Positions 25,812 to 35,100 of a stretch of DNA of 64,000 nucleotides are shown here, piece by piece. The first letter of the stretch is position 1; each line of letters begins with the position of its first letter. Below the pieces are notes generated by a model. That model saw only the letters and a list, made by a program, of their open reading frames with translations. It made no database searches and had not been told where the DNA came from. The stretch comes from Bacteroidota bacterium (GTDB lineage Bacteria > Bacteroidota > Bacteroidia > Chitinophagales > Chitinophagaceae), in contig JAFEAE010000016.1 in NCBI GenBank assembly GCA_018266575.1, positions 1-64,000 of the forward strand. The letters are read 5' to 3'. The translations under genes were made by a program, and so were the position numbers.

Positions 25812-28598
25812 ATGAAGTTCCGGCTAAGCGTTTTTATCCTAAACATGTTTTGTTTTTTCATTATTAATGCCAATTCTCTGTCGGCACAATGTCTTACAGG
25901 GGATTCCATAATGAAAAGGCTTACATATTTTCACAGCAATCCGCCTTCCGATAAAAAAGAAGAATTGAGTGAATTGCTGAAATATGATATTGCAGCAATG
26001 AATTGTTCATACCGTACCGATTCTTCATACGTTCTTTTATTAACAAACATCATTGTGCTTTATTACCTTTCCGGAGATTTTATTCATGCCATTCAATATG
26101 CAAAGAAAGGGCTAAACGTTATTTACACTAATGCCGGCAATCCTGCAATAAGTAAACACAATTTGAGCAGGTATTATTATTATTTGTCCATTTTTTACGA
26201 CTCGCTCAATCAGCATACATTACGAAATAAAGCTGCAGATAGCTGTATCGCGAACGAAATCAGGCTAAATGGAGATTTCAAATACATTTTCTTTTTATTA
26301 GACCGTCGCGTGCAAGATTTCTTTTTTGAAGGAGACTATCATTCATGCATTAACCTTGCTGAGCTTGGCGAAACCATCGTTCGCCGATCTTATCGTTACG
26401 ACGATAGCCTTGATTTCGTTCTATATTTTATTTATTATAAGGTCAAAGCCCTTTATGCGTTAAAAAAATTTTCAACAGCAGAAGATTTTCTCAAAAGCAA
26501 AAAAGCTGAATTAAAAAGGAATAAAAATAAAAAATTTGTCGGGGGAAGCATCTACAACTTATACGGATATTTATCTGAGGCAAAAAAAGATACGGAATCA
26601 GCGGTGGCTAATTTTCTTAACGCTTTTAAATACGAGCAGAAAAATAAAGAAAGGGAAATAAATGCGGAAGCATTAATGCAATTGGGAATAATATATACCA
26701 AAGAACCAAGTGAGAAAAAAACCGCTTTAAGATATTTCTTTAAAGCGCTTAACTATGCTAAAGCTCCTGATTCAGTAATGATATTGGCCGCTATAGGCAA
26801 TGCCTATGCGAAAATAAACCTGTTCGATTCAGCATATATCTTTTTCAACTTGGCATTCGATAAAATCAAACCAGGATTAGATGAAAACGGCTTAAATGCC
26901 CATCTTGAAGATTATTTAAGTACCAATACCGCACTATATATAGTTCAAATGGTTTTAGACAAGGCAGATGCATATTTTGATCAATATCGTATTCAAAGTA
27001 CAACGGCACCCTTACACCATGCATTACGCATTTACAAAGCAGCAGATCAGTTACTGAACAATATCAAATCGCGTCAATCGGAATTAGCCTCAAAGCTATT
27101 TTGGAGAAACTACACAAGGCGATTGTATGAACATGCAATTATTGTAGCTGATCTGCTTCATGATAATGAAGACGTGTTTTATTTTTTTGAAAAAAGCCGT
27201 GCAGTATTGCTTAATGACCAGGTAAATCAGTTGAGCAAAATAAGCAATGATGATATTTTGAGAAAAGCACAGCTAGAAAGAAAAATAAGCAAACTAAAAA
27301 AAATCGGAGATACGCTACACGCATCTTCGTCTGAATATGTTGATAATCAAAAATCATTAATCATTGCAAGACAAGAACAAAATTTGATCGAACAAACCAT
27401 CCGTAGTAAAAACCCGCTTTACTATCAAAGTTTCCTGGATACCACCTTTATCAAACTAAAAGATATACAACAAAATCTATTAAACCAGCAAACGGCCCTA
27501 CTTGAATTTTTTAATGGCGACAGCGCCGTTTATTCAATTTTCATCACCGATAAAAATGTGGTGATCAATAAAATCAATAAAGAAGGTTTTGAAACTAAAG
27601 TAAATACACACATTTCTTACCTCTCCGATCCTGAAATGCTGAATAAAAATTTCACAGGATTTATGAAAAATGCGAATGAGTTGTACGAATTAATTTTCAA
27701 AAACATTCCATTGAGCACCGGAAGAATAATCATTTCACCCGATGGAAAATATTTTCCCTTTGAAACACTCGTAACAAACACAATAACTTCAACACCTGTT
27801 TATTTTCTGAATGACCATATTACGAGCTATACATATTCTGCACGATATCTTTTGAATGATTTCAGCCATGATTCCGTTTCTATATCGGGGAATTTTCTGG
27901 GTGTTGCACCTGTACAGTTCCCGCAACAGTTTCATTTAACATCATTAAATGAAAGCGATCATTCTATAAATACTATTGCTTCTTATTTCGGAAATACAAA
28001 AAGTTTTGTGCAGCAACAGGCTTCAAGAAATAATTTTCTTCAGCAATTTTATGGCTATAAAATCATTCAGCTATATACGCATTCTTCAGATAGCAGCAGC
28101 AATGGAGAACCTGTGATTTATTTTGCAGATTCGGCCTTGTATTTATCTGATCTGATCGCTGAAGCAAAACCTGCAACACAATTGATCGTTCTGTCAGCAT
28201 GCGAAACCGGAAATGGAAAATTATACCAGGGCGAAGGCGTATTCAGCTTTAACAGAGGATTTGCGGCATTAGGCATTCCTTCATCGGTAACGAATCTATG
28301 GTCGGTAGATAATGAATCAACGTACAAACTCACCGAGTTTTTTTACAAGTACGTAGCCAAAGGATTGCCGCTTGATGAAGCATTGCAAAAAGCAAAACTG
28401 GAATTCATTCAAACATCTTCAAAAGAAAAATCGTTGCCATATTATTGGGCAGCATCTATTCTCGCAGGAAAAACAGATGCTATTAAATTGAAAAAAGGCC
28501 AGCCCTGGAAATATTTCACCGGCGCAATAATATTGCTTGGAATATTCGTTTTAGGATCGCATATAAAGAAGCGGAAAAAGATGGCATACGTCCGCTGA
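25812..28598 (+). CDS. Exported TPR-CHAT domain protease
   Basis: A 928-residue protein: signal peptide (1-25), tetratricopeptide-type helical repeats (about 30-400), a coiled segment (430-530), a CHAT domain (about 590-890) and a C-terminal transmembrane segment (about 897-915) with a short basic tail. CHAT is a caspase/separase-related peptidase fold. The catalytic pair is intact: His757 in LYTHSS and Cys797 in LSACETG, followed by the usual F-A-A-L-G-I-P and NLWSVDN elements. The topology places repeats and protease in the periplasm, anchored by the tail. The start is the second ATG (25812); the first, at 25807, runs into a stop. Confidence 0.88.
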   Translation: MKFRLSVFILNMFCFFIINANSLSAQCLTGDSIMKRLTYFHSNPPSDKKEELSELLKYDIAAMNCSYRTDSSYVLLLTNIIVLYYLSGDFIHAIQYAKKGLNVIYTNAGNPAISKHNLSRYYYYLSIFYDSLNQHTLRNKAADSCIANEIRLNGDFKYIFFLLDRRVQDFFFEGDYHSCINLAELGETIVRRSYRYDDSLDFVLYFIYYKVKALYALKKFSTAEDFLKSKKAELKRNKNKKFVGGSIYNLYGYLSEAKKDTESAVANFLNAFKYEQKNKEREINAEALMQLGIIYTKEPSEKKTALRYFFKALNYAKAPDSVMILAAIGNAYAKINLFDSAYIFFNLAFDKIKPGLDENGLNAHLEDYLSTNTALYIVQMVLDKADAYFDQYRIQSTTAPLHHALRIYKAADQLLNNIKSRQSELASKLFWRNYTRRLYEHAIIVADLLHDNEDVFYFFEKSRAVLLNDQVNQLSKISNDDILRKAQLERKISKLKKIGDTLHASSSEYVDNQKSLIIARQEQNLIEQTIRSKNPLYYQSFLDTTFIKLKDIQQNLLNQQTALLEFFNGDSAVYSIFITDKNVVINKINKEGFETKVNTHISYLSDPEMLNKNFTGFMKNANELYELIFKNIPLSTGRIIISPDGKYFPFETLVTNTITSTPVYFLNDHITSYTYSARYLLNDFSHDSVSISGNFLGVAPVQFPQQFHLTSLNESDHSINTIASYFGNTKSFVQQQASRNNFLQQFYGYKIIQLYTHSSDSSSNGEPVIYFADSALYLSDLIAEAKPATQLIVLSACETGNGKLYQGEGVFSFNRGFAALGIPSSVTNLWSVDNESTYKLTEFFYKYVAKGLPLDEALQKAKLEFIQTSSKEKSLPYYWAASILAGKTDAIKLKKGQPWKYFTGAIILLGIFVLGSHIKKRKKMAYVR

Positions 28599-28656
28599 TG
28601 GATGGTTAACTTATACGGCATCACCGATTATTAATACAAACATCTATCAACGATGC

Positions 28657-29937
28657 CTATCCGAGTTCCGGATACAATTCAAACTGCTCCATGAATGCGT
28701 TTACTTTTTTTCTTACTTCGGTAATTACCGTCTGATCATCGGCGTTCATTAATACATTATCTACAGCATTTACGATGAACTGCATGTGATCTTCTTTCAT
28801 ACCGCGTGTAGTGACTGCCGGTGTTCCGATGCGTATACCAGATGTTACAAATGCACTTTTATCATCGAAAGGAACCATATTTTTGTTTAATGTGATATCC
28901 GCCTGCACCAACGCCTGCTCCGCTTTTTTTCCACTGATATTTTTATTACGAAGATCGATCAGCATTAAATGGTTATCTGTTCCGTTGCTGATGAGTTGAT
29001 ACCCTTTTTCCACAAATGCTTTTGCCATAGCTTGCGCATTCTTAATGATCTGCTCAGCATAAGTTGTAAATTCATCCGTTAAAATTTCCCCGAATGCAAC
29101 AGCCTTTGCTGCAATTACATGTTCCAATGGGCCACCTTGTGTTCCCGGAAAAACAGCCATATCAATAAGATTGCTCATCGGGCGGATATTTCCTTTCACA
29201 TCTTTTAATCCGAACGGATTGTCAAAATCTTTTTTCATCATGATGATGCCGCCTCGCGGCCCACGCAATGTTTTATGCGTGGTGGAAGTAACAAAATGAC
29301 AATCATCAAACGGAGAGGTCAGTAATTTTTTTGCAATCAATCCTGCCGGATGCGCCATATCACACATTACAAATGCGCCAATTTCATCAGCAATCGCACG
29401 TATCCTTTTATAATCCCAATCGCGGCTATATGCAGAAGCACCGCAAATGATCAGTTTTGGTTTTTCTTTTTTTGCAACAGTTTCCATCATCTCATAGTCA
29501 ACCGTTCCTGTTTCTTTTTTCACACCATAAAAAACAGGATGATATAATTTACCGGAAAAATTCACTGGTGATCCGTGGGTAAGATGCCCACCCATGCTAA
29601 GATCCAGTCCAAGGATTTTATCTCCCGGTTGCAGGATAGAAAGCATCAATGCAGCATTCGCTTGTGCGCCGCTGTGTGGTTGCACGTTCGCGTACTCACA
29701 GTGGAATATTTGTTTCAAACGGTCAATAGCAAGCTGTTCTGTCTGGTCCACAATTTCGCAGCCTGCATAATATCTTCTGCCGGGATAACCTTCGGCATAT
29801 TTGTTCGTCATTACATTTCCCATCGCCTGCATTACCTGCAGCGATGTAAAATTTTCTGAAGCGATCAGTTCGATGCCATGACGCTGGCGTTCTAATTCTT
29901 TTCTGATTAAATCAAAAACTAAATTGTCTCTTTGCAT
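28657..29937 (-). CDS. glyA: Serine hydroxymethyltransferase
   Basis: A PLP enzyme converting serine and tetrahydrofolate to glycine and methylene-tetrahydrofolate; the main source of one-carbon units, cytoplasmic. The PLP lysine is in the invariant [12 protein letters not shown] motif. Other family marks are [11 protein letters not shown] near the start, [11 protein letters not shown] and SAYSRDWD. Length 426 is normal. Its start overlaps the end of the upstream serine hydrolase gene by 19 bases, so the two may be co-transcribed, although their functions have no evident link. Confidence 0.97.
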   Translation of the reverse strand: MQRDNLVFDLIRKELERQRHGIELIASENFTSLQVMQAMGNVMTNKYAEGYPGRRYYAGCEIVDQTEQLAIDRLKQIFHCEYANVQPHSGAQANAALMLSILQPGDKILGLDLSMGGHLTHGSPVNFSGKLYHPVFYGVKKETGTVDYEMMETVAKKEKPKLIICGASAYSRDWDYKRIRAIADEIGAFVMCDMAHPAGLIAKKLLTSPFDDCHFVTSTTHKTLRGPRGGIIMMKKDFDNPFGLKDVKGNIRPMSNLIDMAVFPGTQGGPLEHVIAAKAVAFGEILTDEFTTYAEQIIKNAQAMAKAFVEKGYQLISNGTDNHLMLIDLRNKNISGKKAEQALVQADITLNKNMVPFDDKSAFVTSGIRIGTPAVTTRGMKEDHMQFIVNAVDNVLMNADDQTVITEVRKKVNAFMEQFELYPELG

Positions 29938-31070
29938 GGCGCAAAAATAAGCGAACTATTATTAAATGATTCAAGTGCATCGATTTTAGTGTAAGAATCG
30001 CCGCCCATTCTGAGTATCTTGTTAATTTCCTGCACAATATTTTCCAGGTCGACGCCTGTGCGGTTTGACAAGATAATAATAAGATATTTTTTTGAAGGAA
30101 TAGAAAACGAAATAGCCCGGAAACCGCCGTTAGAGCCTGTGTGATACACATTTGTCTGACCGGGGCGGTCAGACGGATGAACAAACCATCCATATCCATA
30201 AGACAAATTATTTTTTTTATCCACCGGAAATTGTGGCGAACGTGCTTTTGCGATCCATTCTTTGTTTAATAATTTTCCTGTTTGCAGGGAATTGAACCAT
30301 TTTAAATAATCAGTTACAGATGTGTAAATCCCGCCATCCCCTTCGGTAGAAAAAAAGATGGCATCGTCTGCATCGAGGCGATGAAAATTATTTTGAACAG
30401 TATCGTATCCATAAGCCCTTGATAAAATATTAGCTTGGACCTGGAAAACCTTCGAATTATTCATGGCAAGCGGCGTAAAAATATTTTTTTTGATATACTC
30501 CGGATAACTCATACCGCTTAGCTTTTCAATGATCATTGCTAACAAACAATATGCTGTATTACTATAGCGGTATTGTGTTCGAGGAGTGAAATAAGTACTG
30601 TCAATATTTTTTACAGCGTTTAGCACATCTATATCTGTTGCGTGTTTCACTACATTGGTATCGACAAATGCATAATGATCGATTATGCCGGAAGAATGCG
30701 TAAGCAATTCCTGAACGGTGATGATGTTACCAGGTTTAGTATTAAAGTCAGGGAAGAATTTTATGAGTTTGTCGCTTAATGAAAGTTTATTTTTTGATGC
30801 TAATTGCAAAATGCTGAAAGCCGTGAATTGTTTGGTTAATGAACCGATATTGAAATTTGTGGTGGTTGTGTTTTTTGTTTTTGTTTCCAGGTTTGAAAGC
30901 CCGTATCCTTTTTCGAAAATTGTTTTTCCGTTTTGCTGAATGGCGATTGCAATTGCCGGTTCGTTGGGTTTGTATATTTTATTTAATAATGCATCGATTT
31001 TTTGTATCGGTGTTTGAGAAAAAGAAATTGAAGATGCAAATACAAAAACTAATAAAAACAGATTTTTCAT
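29919..31070 (-). CDS. Secreted beta-lactamase-family serine hydrolase
   Basis: A class C beta-lactamase/D,D-peptidase/esterase fold protein (Beta-lactamase family). Signal peptide 1-19 (ending in SFSQ). The active-site motifs are S77-L-T-K80, Y-S-N (RYSNTAY) and H-T-G (HTGSNGG). H-T-G rather than K-T-G points to an esterase or peptidase rather than a true beta-lactamase. The start at 31070 gives a clean signal peptide; longer frames run into a CACAAAG-type repeat. The stop lies 19 bases inside glyA. Confidence 0.88.
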   Translation of the reverse strand: MKNLFLLVFVFASSISFSQTPIQKIDALLNKIYKPNEPAIAIAIQQNGKTIFEKGYGLSNLETKTKNTTTTNFNIGSLTKQFTAFSILQLASKNKLSLSDKLIKFFPDFNTKPGNIITVQELLTHSSGIIDHYAFVDTNVVKHATDIDVLNAVKNIDSTYFTPRTQYRYSNTAYCLLAMIIEKLSGMSYPEYIKKNIFTPLAMNNSKVFQVQANILSRAYGYDTVQNNFHRLDADDAIFFSTEGDGGIYTSVTDYLKWFNSLQTGKLLNKEWIAKARSPQFPVDKKNNLSYGYGWFVHPSDRPGQTNVYHTGSNGGFRAISFSIPSKKYLIIILSNRTGVDLENIVQEINKILRMGGDSYTKIDALESFNNSSLIFAPCKETI

Positions 31071-31085
31071 AGTAGAACTCATTTT

Positions 31086-31126
31086 ACCACAAAGTACACA
31101 AAGGTTTTTCACAAAGAACACGGAGT
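31086..31126. repeat. CACAAAG-type repeat
   Basis: CCACAAAG, ACACAAAGG and CACAAAG follow each other within 41 bases. Similar runs are, from memory, common between Bacteroidota genes. Confidence 0.6.
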
Positions 31127-31170
31127 GCATAAACTATTAGTTGAAGCCTTTAAGTAAATAGCTTCACTAT

Positions 31171-31224
31171 TTTCTCGCGAAGGCGCAGCGGCGCTACGTT
31201 GCGGCTTCGCGCCTTTGCGAGAAA
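31171..31224. repeat. Large palindromic hairpin element
   Basis: TTTCTCGC (31171-31178) pairs with GCGAGAAA (31217-31224); an inner AGGCGC (31181-31186) pairs with GCGCCT (31209-31214). A related TTCTCGCAGAGGCGC sequence occurs near 56755. Confidence 0.75.
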
Positions 31225-31280
31225 CATAAAACCCTGCTGGCTATAAACCAAAGTAGAATAGAATTTCAACTGTACAAGAG

Positions 31281-31339
31281 CCTGCCTGCGGTAGGCAGGT
31301 GCGACGCCCGCCCGTACCGAACGGTATGTTCGGGCGGGC
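31281..31339. repeat. Two G+C-rich hairpins
   Basis: CCTGCC (31281-31286) pairs with GGCAGG (31294-31299). GCCCGCCC (31306-31313) pairs with GGGCGGGC (31332-31339). The base composition is sharply higher in G+C than the surroundings. Confidence 0.75.
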
Positions 31340-31376
31340 AACGATGTTTAATAGTAGCTTTGTCGCCGGGAGCATA
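31336..31376 (+). repeat. Dispersed repeat family R1, partial copy
   Basis: Contains CAACGATG, TTTAATAGTAGC and CCGGGAG, the core words of the R1 family seen at 44122, 47643, 49094 and 56830. Confidence 0.5.
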
Positions 31377-31493
31377 AAAAAATTTCCTGCTGAATTTTAC
31401 GCTGTTCAATAAAGATAAATCGGGCCACAAAACTTTCATTAAGGTTTACATAATAAAATTTATTATTTTCACACGCTTTTTGAAAGTAAACCT

Positions 31494-31537
31494 GTCACGG
31501 GTTAGTAGTGCTGCGCTTGCTGCGCAGTATTAGTGAC
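31494..31537. repeat. Hairpin before the nucleotidyltransferase gene
   Basis: CTGCGC (31511-31516) pairs with GCGCAG (31522-31527), and GTCAC (31494-31498) with GTGAC (31533-31537), giving a stepped hairpin that ends 11 bases before the ATG at 31549. It could influence translation. Confidence 0.55.
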
Positions 31538-31548
31538 AACACTGAAAT

Positions 31549-32547
31549 ATGAAAGCGATCATTCCGGTTGCCGGTGCCGGCACCAAATTACGTCCGCATA
31601 CATATACACAACCTAAGGCGCTTATTCCATTAGCGGGTAAAACTATTTTGAGCATTATTGTCGACCAGTTGCTTGAAGCGGGCATTCATGAATTTATTTT
31701 TATTGTAGGATACCTCGGCGAAAAAATACAGGATTATGTTAAGGAAAAATATCCGCACCTCACATCGCATTTTGTGTATCAAAATGAGCGGCATGGGATC
31801 GGGCATGCGATTTTACTCACGAAAGATATTGTTGGCACCGATGAATTATTTATTGTGCTCGGCGATACGATCTGCGAATACAATACAAAAGAATTATTGA
31901 GCGCACCGAATTCTACATTAGGTGTTAAGCGTGTTGATGACCCGCGCAATTTTGGTGTTGCAGAGATTGATGATAACGGCATCATCAGCCGTGTGGTGGA
32001 AAAACCACAGATACCAAAATCGAATATGGCCCTGGTGGGAATTTACCTGATCAAAGAAACTTCTTATCTTTTTAATTGCCTTGAAAATAATATACGCAAC
32101 GAAGTAACAAGCTACGGAGAATATAATCTTACCGATGCGATAGAATGTATGATCAAAAATGGCATGCAGTTCAAATCGTATAAAGTGCAGAACTGGTTTG
32201 ATTGCGGAAAGAAAGAAACCTTGCTTGATTCTAATTCGAAGCTGCTGAAAAAATTCGGCAGCAATATTTCCCCGGACCACCAGTTTGAAAATACGATCAT
32301 CATTCAACCGGTGAGTATTGCGCCGGGATGCGATATAAAAAATTCCATCATCGGGCCGAATGTTGCGATCGGTGAAAAAACGATCGTGAATTATTCCATT
32401 GTAAAAAATTCCATCATAGGCTCGTTTGCCAATCTGTATGATATCGTGCTCACACATTCACTGATCGGAAGCGATACGGAAGTAAAAGGCGAAAGCCGCA
32501 GCCTCAACATCGGCGACAATACGGAAATTGACCTGGGAGAAAGCTGA
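31549..32547 (+). CDS. Sugar-phosphate nucleotidyltransferase with left-handed beta-helix tail
   Basis: An RmlA/GalU/GCD1-type enzyme. The signature G9-A-G-T-K-L-R-P16 and QPKALIPLAG are present, with a Lys where most members have Arg (G-x-G-T-R). It is followed by the LGDTICEY metal/nucleotide strand, V-E-K-P and G-I-Y. The last 90 residues contain hexapeptide-like repeats (IIIQPVSIAPG, SIIGPNVAIGE) forming a beta-helix as in archaeal bifunctional sugar-1-phosphate nucleotidyltransferases. The product (dTDP-, UDP- or GDP-sugar) cannot be settled from sequence. No sugar cluster is adjacent. Confidence 0.88.
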   Translation: MKAIIPVAGAGTKLRPHTYTQPKALIPLAGKTILSIIVDQLLEAGIHEFIFIVGYLGEKIQDYVKEKYPHLTSHFVYQNERHGIGHAILLTKDIVGTDELFIVLGDTICEYNTKELLSAPNSTLGVKRVDDPRNFGVAEIDDNGIISRVVEKPQIPKSNMALVGIYLIKETSYLFNCLENNIRNEVTSYGEYNLTDAIECMIKNGMQFKSYKVQNWFDCGKKETLLDSNSKLLKKFGSNISPDHQFENTIIIQPVSIAPGCDIKNSIIGPNVAIGEKTIVNYSIVKNSIIGSFANLYDIVLTHSLIGSDTEVKGESRSLNIGDNTEIDLGES

Positions 32548-32560
32548 TAATATTGTTTTT

Positions 32561-33139
32561 ATGGCTTCTGAAAATCTTTTGATACATATCCGCAAATTTG
32601 TTCCGCTCAGCAAAACAGAAGAAGAGTTATTGCTGCCTTACCTGAAAAATATTTCTTTAAAAAAGAAAGAGCATATTTTAAAAGAAGGGCAAATCTGCAC
32701 TGCTAATTATTTTGTGGTGAAAGGATGCATGCGCATGTATTTCATTACCGAACAGGGAACGGAGCAGATCGTGCAGTTTGCGATCGATAACTGGTGGCTT
32801 GCAGACCTGATGAGCCTGGATGCCCAAAAGCCTTCACAATTTAATATACAGGCAATAGAAGCCACTGAAGTTATTGCATTGGATAAAAACATACAGGAAG
32901 AATTATTTACCAAGGTGCCGAAAATGGAACGATACTTCCGGATCATTCTTCAAAAAGCTTTTGCTGCTTCGGTTATGCGTTTCCGTTATATATTCACACA
33001 ATCGGGCGAAGAACGTTTTCATCATTTCATTACCAGCTTTCCTGATTTTGTACAACGCGTTCCCCAATACATGCTGGCATCTTATCTCGGTTTTAGCGCA
33101 GAATTTCTGAGTAAACTGCGTGCAAAGAAGAATATTTGA
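32561..33139 (+). CDS. Crp/Fnr-family transcriptional regulator
   Basis: A 192-residue protein with an N-terminal cyclic-nucleotide-binding-type beta-roll (KEHILKEGQICTANYFVVKGC, about 40-110) and a short C-terminal region ending in a winged-helix remnant (VPQYMLASYLGFSAEFLSKLR). The truncated DNA-binding part is usual for this Bacteroidota subgroup. The E-T-R-S-x-x-R phosphate-binding loop of cAMP receptors is absent, so the ligand is unknown. The ATG at 32561 is chosen because the longer frame starts with TTG inside the preceding gene. It precedes an AhpD-like gene by 68 bases. Confidence 0.85.
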   Translation: MASENLLIHIRKFVPLSKTEEELLLPYLKNISLKKKEHILKEGQICTANYFVVKGCMRMYFITEQGTEQIVQFAIDNWWLADLMSLDAQKPSQFNIQAIEATEVIALDKNIQEELFTKVPKMERYFRIILQKAFAASVMRFRYIFTQSGEERFHHFITSFPDFVQRVPQYMLASYLGFSAEFLSKLRAKKNI

Positions 33140-33207
33140 TTTCTTGAACTACTTCAAGATTTTTTGGAGATACCTGGCAGACCTTTGTGTTATCAAAAAC
33201 ATTTTTT

Positions 33208-33639
33208 ATGAACACAAGGCTGAATTTAAAACAAACAGACGCTGCTGCATACAAAGCAATGCTCACTTTTGATGCGCATGCGGAAGCAAACGGGATTTCT
33301 ACCACACACCGCGACCTGATCAAAATAAGAGCTTCCCAGATAAACGGTTGTTCTTACTGTATCGATATGCACGCTAAAGAAGCAAGAGATAACGGGGAAA
33401 GCGAACGCCGCATATATTCACTTACCTCATGGCGGGAAACTCCATTTTTTTCAGAAGAAGAAAAAGCAGTATTAGCGCTGACCGAAGAAATAACATTGAT
33501 CCATAACCGCGTTTCGGATGAAACGTATGCAAATGCAGTAAAAGTTCTGGGGGAACCGTATGTTGCTAAAGTATTGATGGCAATTATTGTGATCAACGCA
33601 TGGAACCGGATCGGTATTGCATTGAATATGTTTCCGTAA
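33208..33639 (+). CDS. AhpD-like/carboxymuconolactone decarboxylase-family protein
   Basis: A 143-residue all-helical protein of the CMD/AhpD family. The redox motif is C48-S-Y-C51-x3-H55 (INGCSYCIDMH), with downstream LTSWRET and LALTEEITLI helices typical of the family. Such proteins act as alkylhydroperoxidase-like reductases. The ATG at 33208 gives the standard N-terminus. Crp/Fnr plus CMD pairs are, to my knowledge, frequent in Bacteroidota, which suggests that the upstream regulator controls it. Confidence 0.87.
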   Translation: MNTRLNLKQTDAAAYKAMLTFDAHAEANGISTTHRDLIKIRASQINGCSYCIDMHAKEARDNGESERRIYSLTSWRETPFFSEEEKAVLALTEEITLIHNRVSDETYANAVKVLGEPYVAKVLMAIIVINAWNRIGIALNMFP

Positions 33640-33665
33640 TTGTGAGTTTTCGACTATCCGCTTTT

Positions 33666-33755
33666 ATCATAATATCATAGAAAAACCCGTGTGCTATTTC
33701 CGAAAATAGCACACGGATGACGCGGATAGTTATGTTGTAATTATGATCAAAAGCA
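33666..33755. repeat. Dispersed repeat family R2, copy 1
   Basis: A perfect 12-bp stem, CGTGTGCTATTT (33688-33699) with AAATAGCACACG (33704-33715), loop CCGA, flanked by ATCATAATATCAT on the left and ATGTTGTAATTATGAT on the right. It lies between convergent genes and may terminate both. Confidence 0.8.
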
Positions 33756-33804
33756 TCTTTCTGTTTTCAAATTACACTATTCATTTCTTCAAAACTTCAA
33801 GCTT

Positions 33805-34014
33805 TTATTGCAACTCTTCGCAGAAAAAACCATTTTGTTCAAGCATAGTAATTATATCTGCATTAATTATACGTGGGCTGTCGATGCGTAATACTTTATC
33901 GCAATCTTCCAGGTCAAAATTGATCCTGCTGTTGGGAAGATGCTCATGCAGTATGGTGATTATCCGTTTAGCCTGGCTGGTACGCTGCACATTTGTTTTG
34001 AATACTTCGATCAT
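33805..34014 (-). CDS. Small HMA-fold-like protein without the CxxC
   Basis: A 69-residue protein (MIEVFKTNVQ...). The pattern of strand, helix, strand with I-N-F-D-L-E-D-C-D-K-V-L-R-I and a final helix and G-F-F-C-E-E-L matches small Bacteroidota proteins that look like the heavy-metal-associated ferredoxin-like fold. They lack the metal-binding CxxC. Function is unknown. The start at 34014 is preferred; longer frames lack support. It lies 122 bases downstream of the WYL regulator gene on the same strand, so it may be its target or be co-transcribed. Confidence 0.7.
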   Translation of the reverse strand: MIEVFKTNVQRTSQAKRIITILHEHLPNSRINFDLEDCDKVLRIDSPRIINADIITMLEQNGFFCEELQ

Positions 34015-34136
34015 AACAGTTGATTTATTCTTAATAACAATTATTGTTGCCGGAATTGGACATTTGGCAAGCGACTGATTGTTAAAACAAATAAACAACC
34101 GGGTAATGACAACCTTATGTCAGCAGGAAAACAGAT

Positions 34137-35084
34137 TCAGGAAAATTTTTGAGAAAGTTTACAGATATATGCTTTAAGCAACCCTGTTAATGAAGCCGGG
34201 CTTACAATTTCAGCATAATCTGCAAACATCGAAAGCCATCGTATAAATGGGTCGATATAGGCAGTAAGAAAAGTCATTTGCATATTACCACCGGTTTCTT
34301 TTTCGCTTACAAAACCATAATAGAATTTTTGCTGGCGCAGGTAACGGGCCACATCTTTTCTTACATTAATAACAATTGTTTCTAAATTTTCCTCCCTGGC
34401 AATTTTGTTGAGGAACGTTTTTAATGAAGGATGGCTTGCTGTAAATATTTCGCTGGTGAGATGCATGCGCACGATCCTGTCGGTCCGAAAGTTTCGGTAA
34501 TCTTTTCGCAAACGGCAATATGCAATGCTATACCAATAACCTCCGGAATAATAAATACCAACCGGCTCAATGCAACGCTCTGTTGTTTCCCCGGAATGCA
34601 TCGCTGCATATCTCACGTGCAATACTTCTTTTCCGGAAATACTTTTTAATAATGTCGGAAGTAAATTATTTACTTCGGAATCTGCAAACGGGGCATAATT
34701 CTGCAATACTTCAATGTGGTCTTCGATATTTTCCAGTTCATTTTTTTCTGAGCCACGCAATACCGCACGCACTTTATCCATAGCAGAAACATAATTATTG
34801 TGTGTGGAGTGATCGGTAAATTTTTCGATCAGTTTTCCTGCAGTTAAAAATGCAGTTGCTTCTTCGCGGGTAAACATTACCGGCGGCAAACGATATCCTT
34901 CCATGATCGAGTAACCAACCCCTGCTTCGCCGATAATGGGCACCCCGGCTTCTTCCAGTGTTTTCATATCTCGGTAAACCGTTCGCAGGCTGATACTGAA
35001 GCGATCAGCAATATCCTGTGCTTTAACAATTTTTCGTGATTGCAGTTGAATAAGGATTGCAGAAACCCGATCGATGCGGTTCAT
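34137..35084 (-). CDS. YafY-type HTH/WYL-domain transcriptional regulator
   Basis: A 315-residue regulator. The N-terminal HTH_11 domain (RIDRVSAILIQLQSRKIVKAQDIADRF) binds DNA, with SLRTVYRDMKTLEEAG as recognition helix. The GYSIMEGYRLPPVMFTREEA linker is typical of YafY proteins. The WYL domain covers about 140-230 (RCIEPVGIYYSGGYWYSIAYC); the name-giving triad reads W-Y-S here. WYL domains sense nucleic-acid or nucleotide ligands in several systems. No defence genes are adjacent. The only neighbour on the same strand is the small HMA-like protein. Confidence 0.9.
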   Translation of the reverse strand: MNRIDRVSAILIQLQSRKIVKAQDIADRFSISLRTVYRDMKTLEEAGVPIIGEAGVGYSIMEGYRLPPVMFTREEATAFLTAGKLIEKFTDHSTHNNYVSAMDKVRAVLRGSEKNELENIEDHIEVLQNYAPFADSEVNNLLPTLLKSISGKEVLHVRYAAMHSGETTERCIEPVGIYYSGGYWYSIAYCRLRKDYRNFRTDRIVRMHLTSEIFTASHPSLKTFLNKIAREENLETIVINVRKDVARYLRQQKFYYGFVSEKETGGNMQMTFLTAYIDPFIRWLSMFADYAEIVSPASLTGLLKAYICKLSQKFS

Positions 35085-35100
35085 TGTTCTAAATTGAAAC

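Larger units (their letters stand above)
31071..31548. other. Gene-free spacer rich in repeat elements
   Basis: The 478 bases hold, in order, a CACAAAG-type repeat (31086-31126), a 14-bp stepped hairpin (31171-31224), two G+C-rich hairpins (31281-31339), a piece of dispersed family R1 (31336-31376) and a hairpin before the nucleotidyltransferase gene (31494-31537). No coding region is supported. Confidence 0.75.

Noticed and set aside
31071..31130. Longer N-terminus for the beta-lactamase-family protein
   Set aside because: The extra residues come from a CACAAAG-type repeat and precede an otherwise clean signal peptide start.
33743..34078. 111-residue + strand open frame opposite the small HMA-like gene
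   Set aside because: It is the antisense shadow of the 69-residue minus-strand gene, which has the more plausible product.
34137..35084. WYL regulator as marker of a phage-defence island
   Set aside because: The surrounding genes are metabolic or envelope genes; no nuclease, methylase or other defence gene is adjacent.
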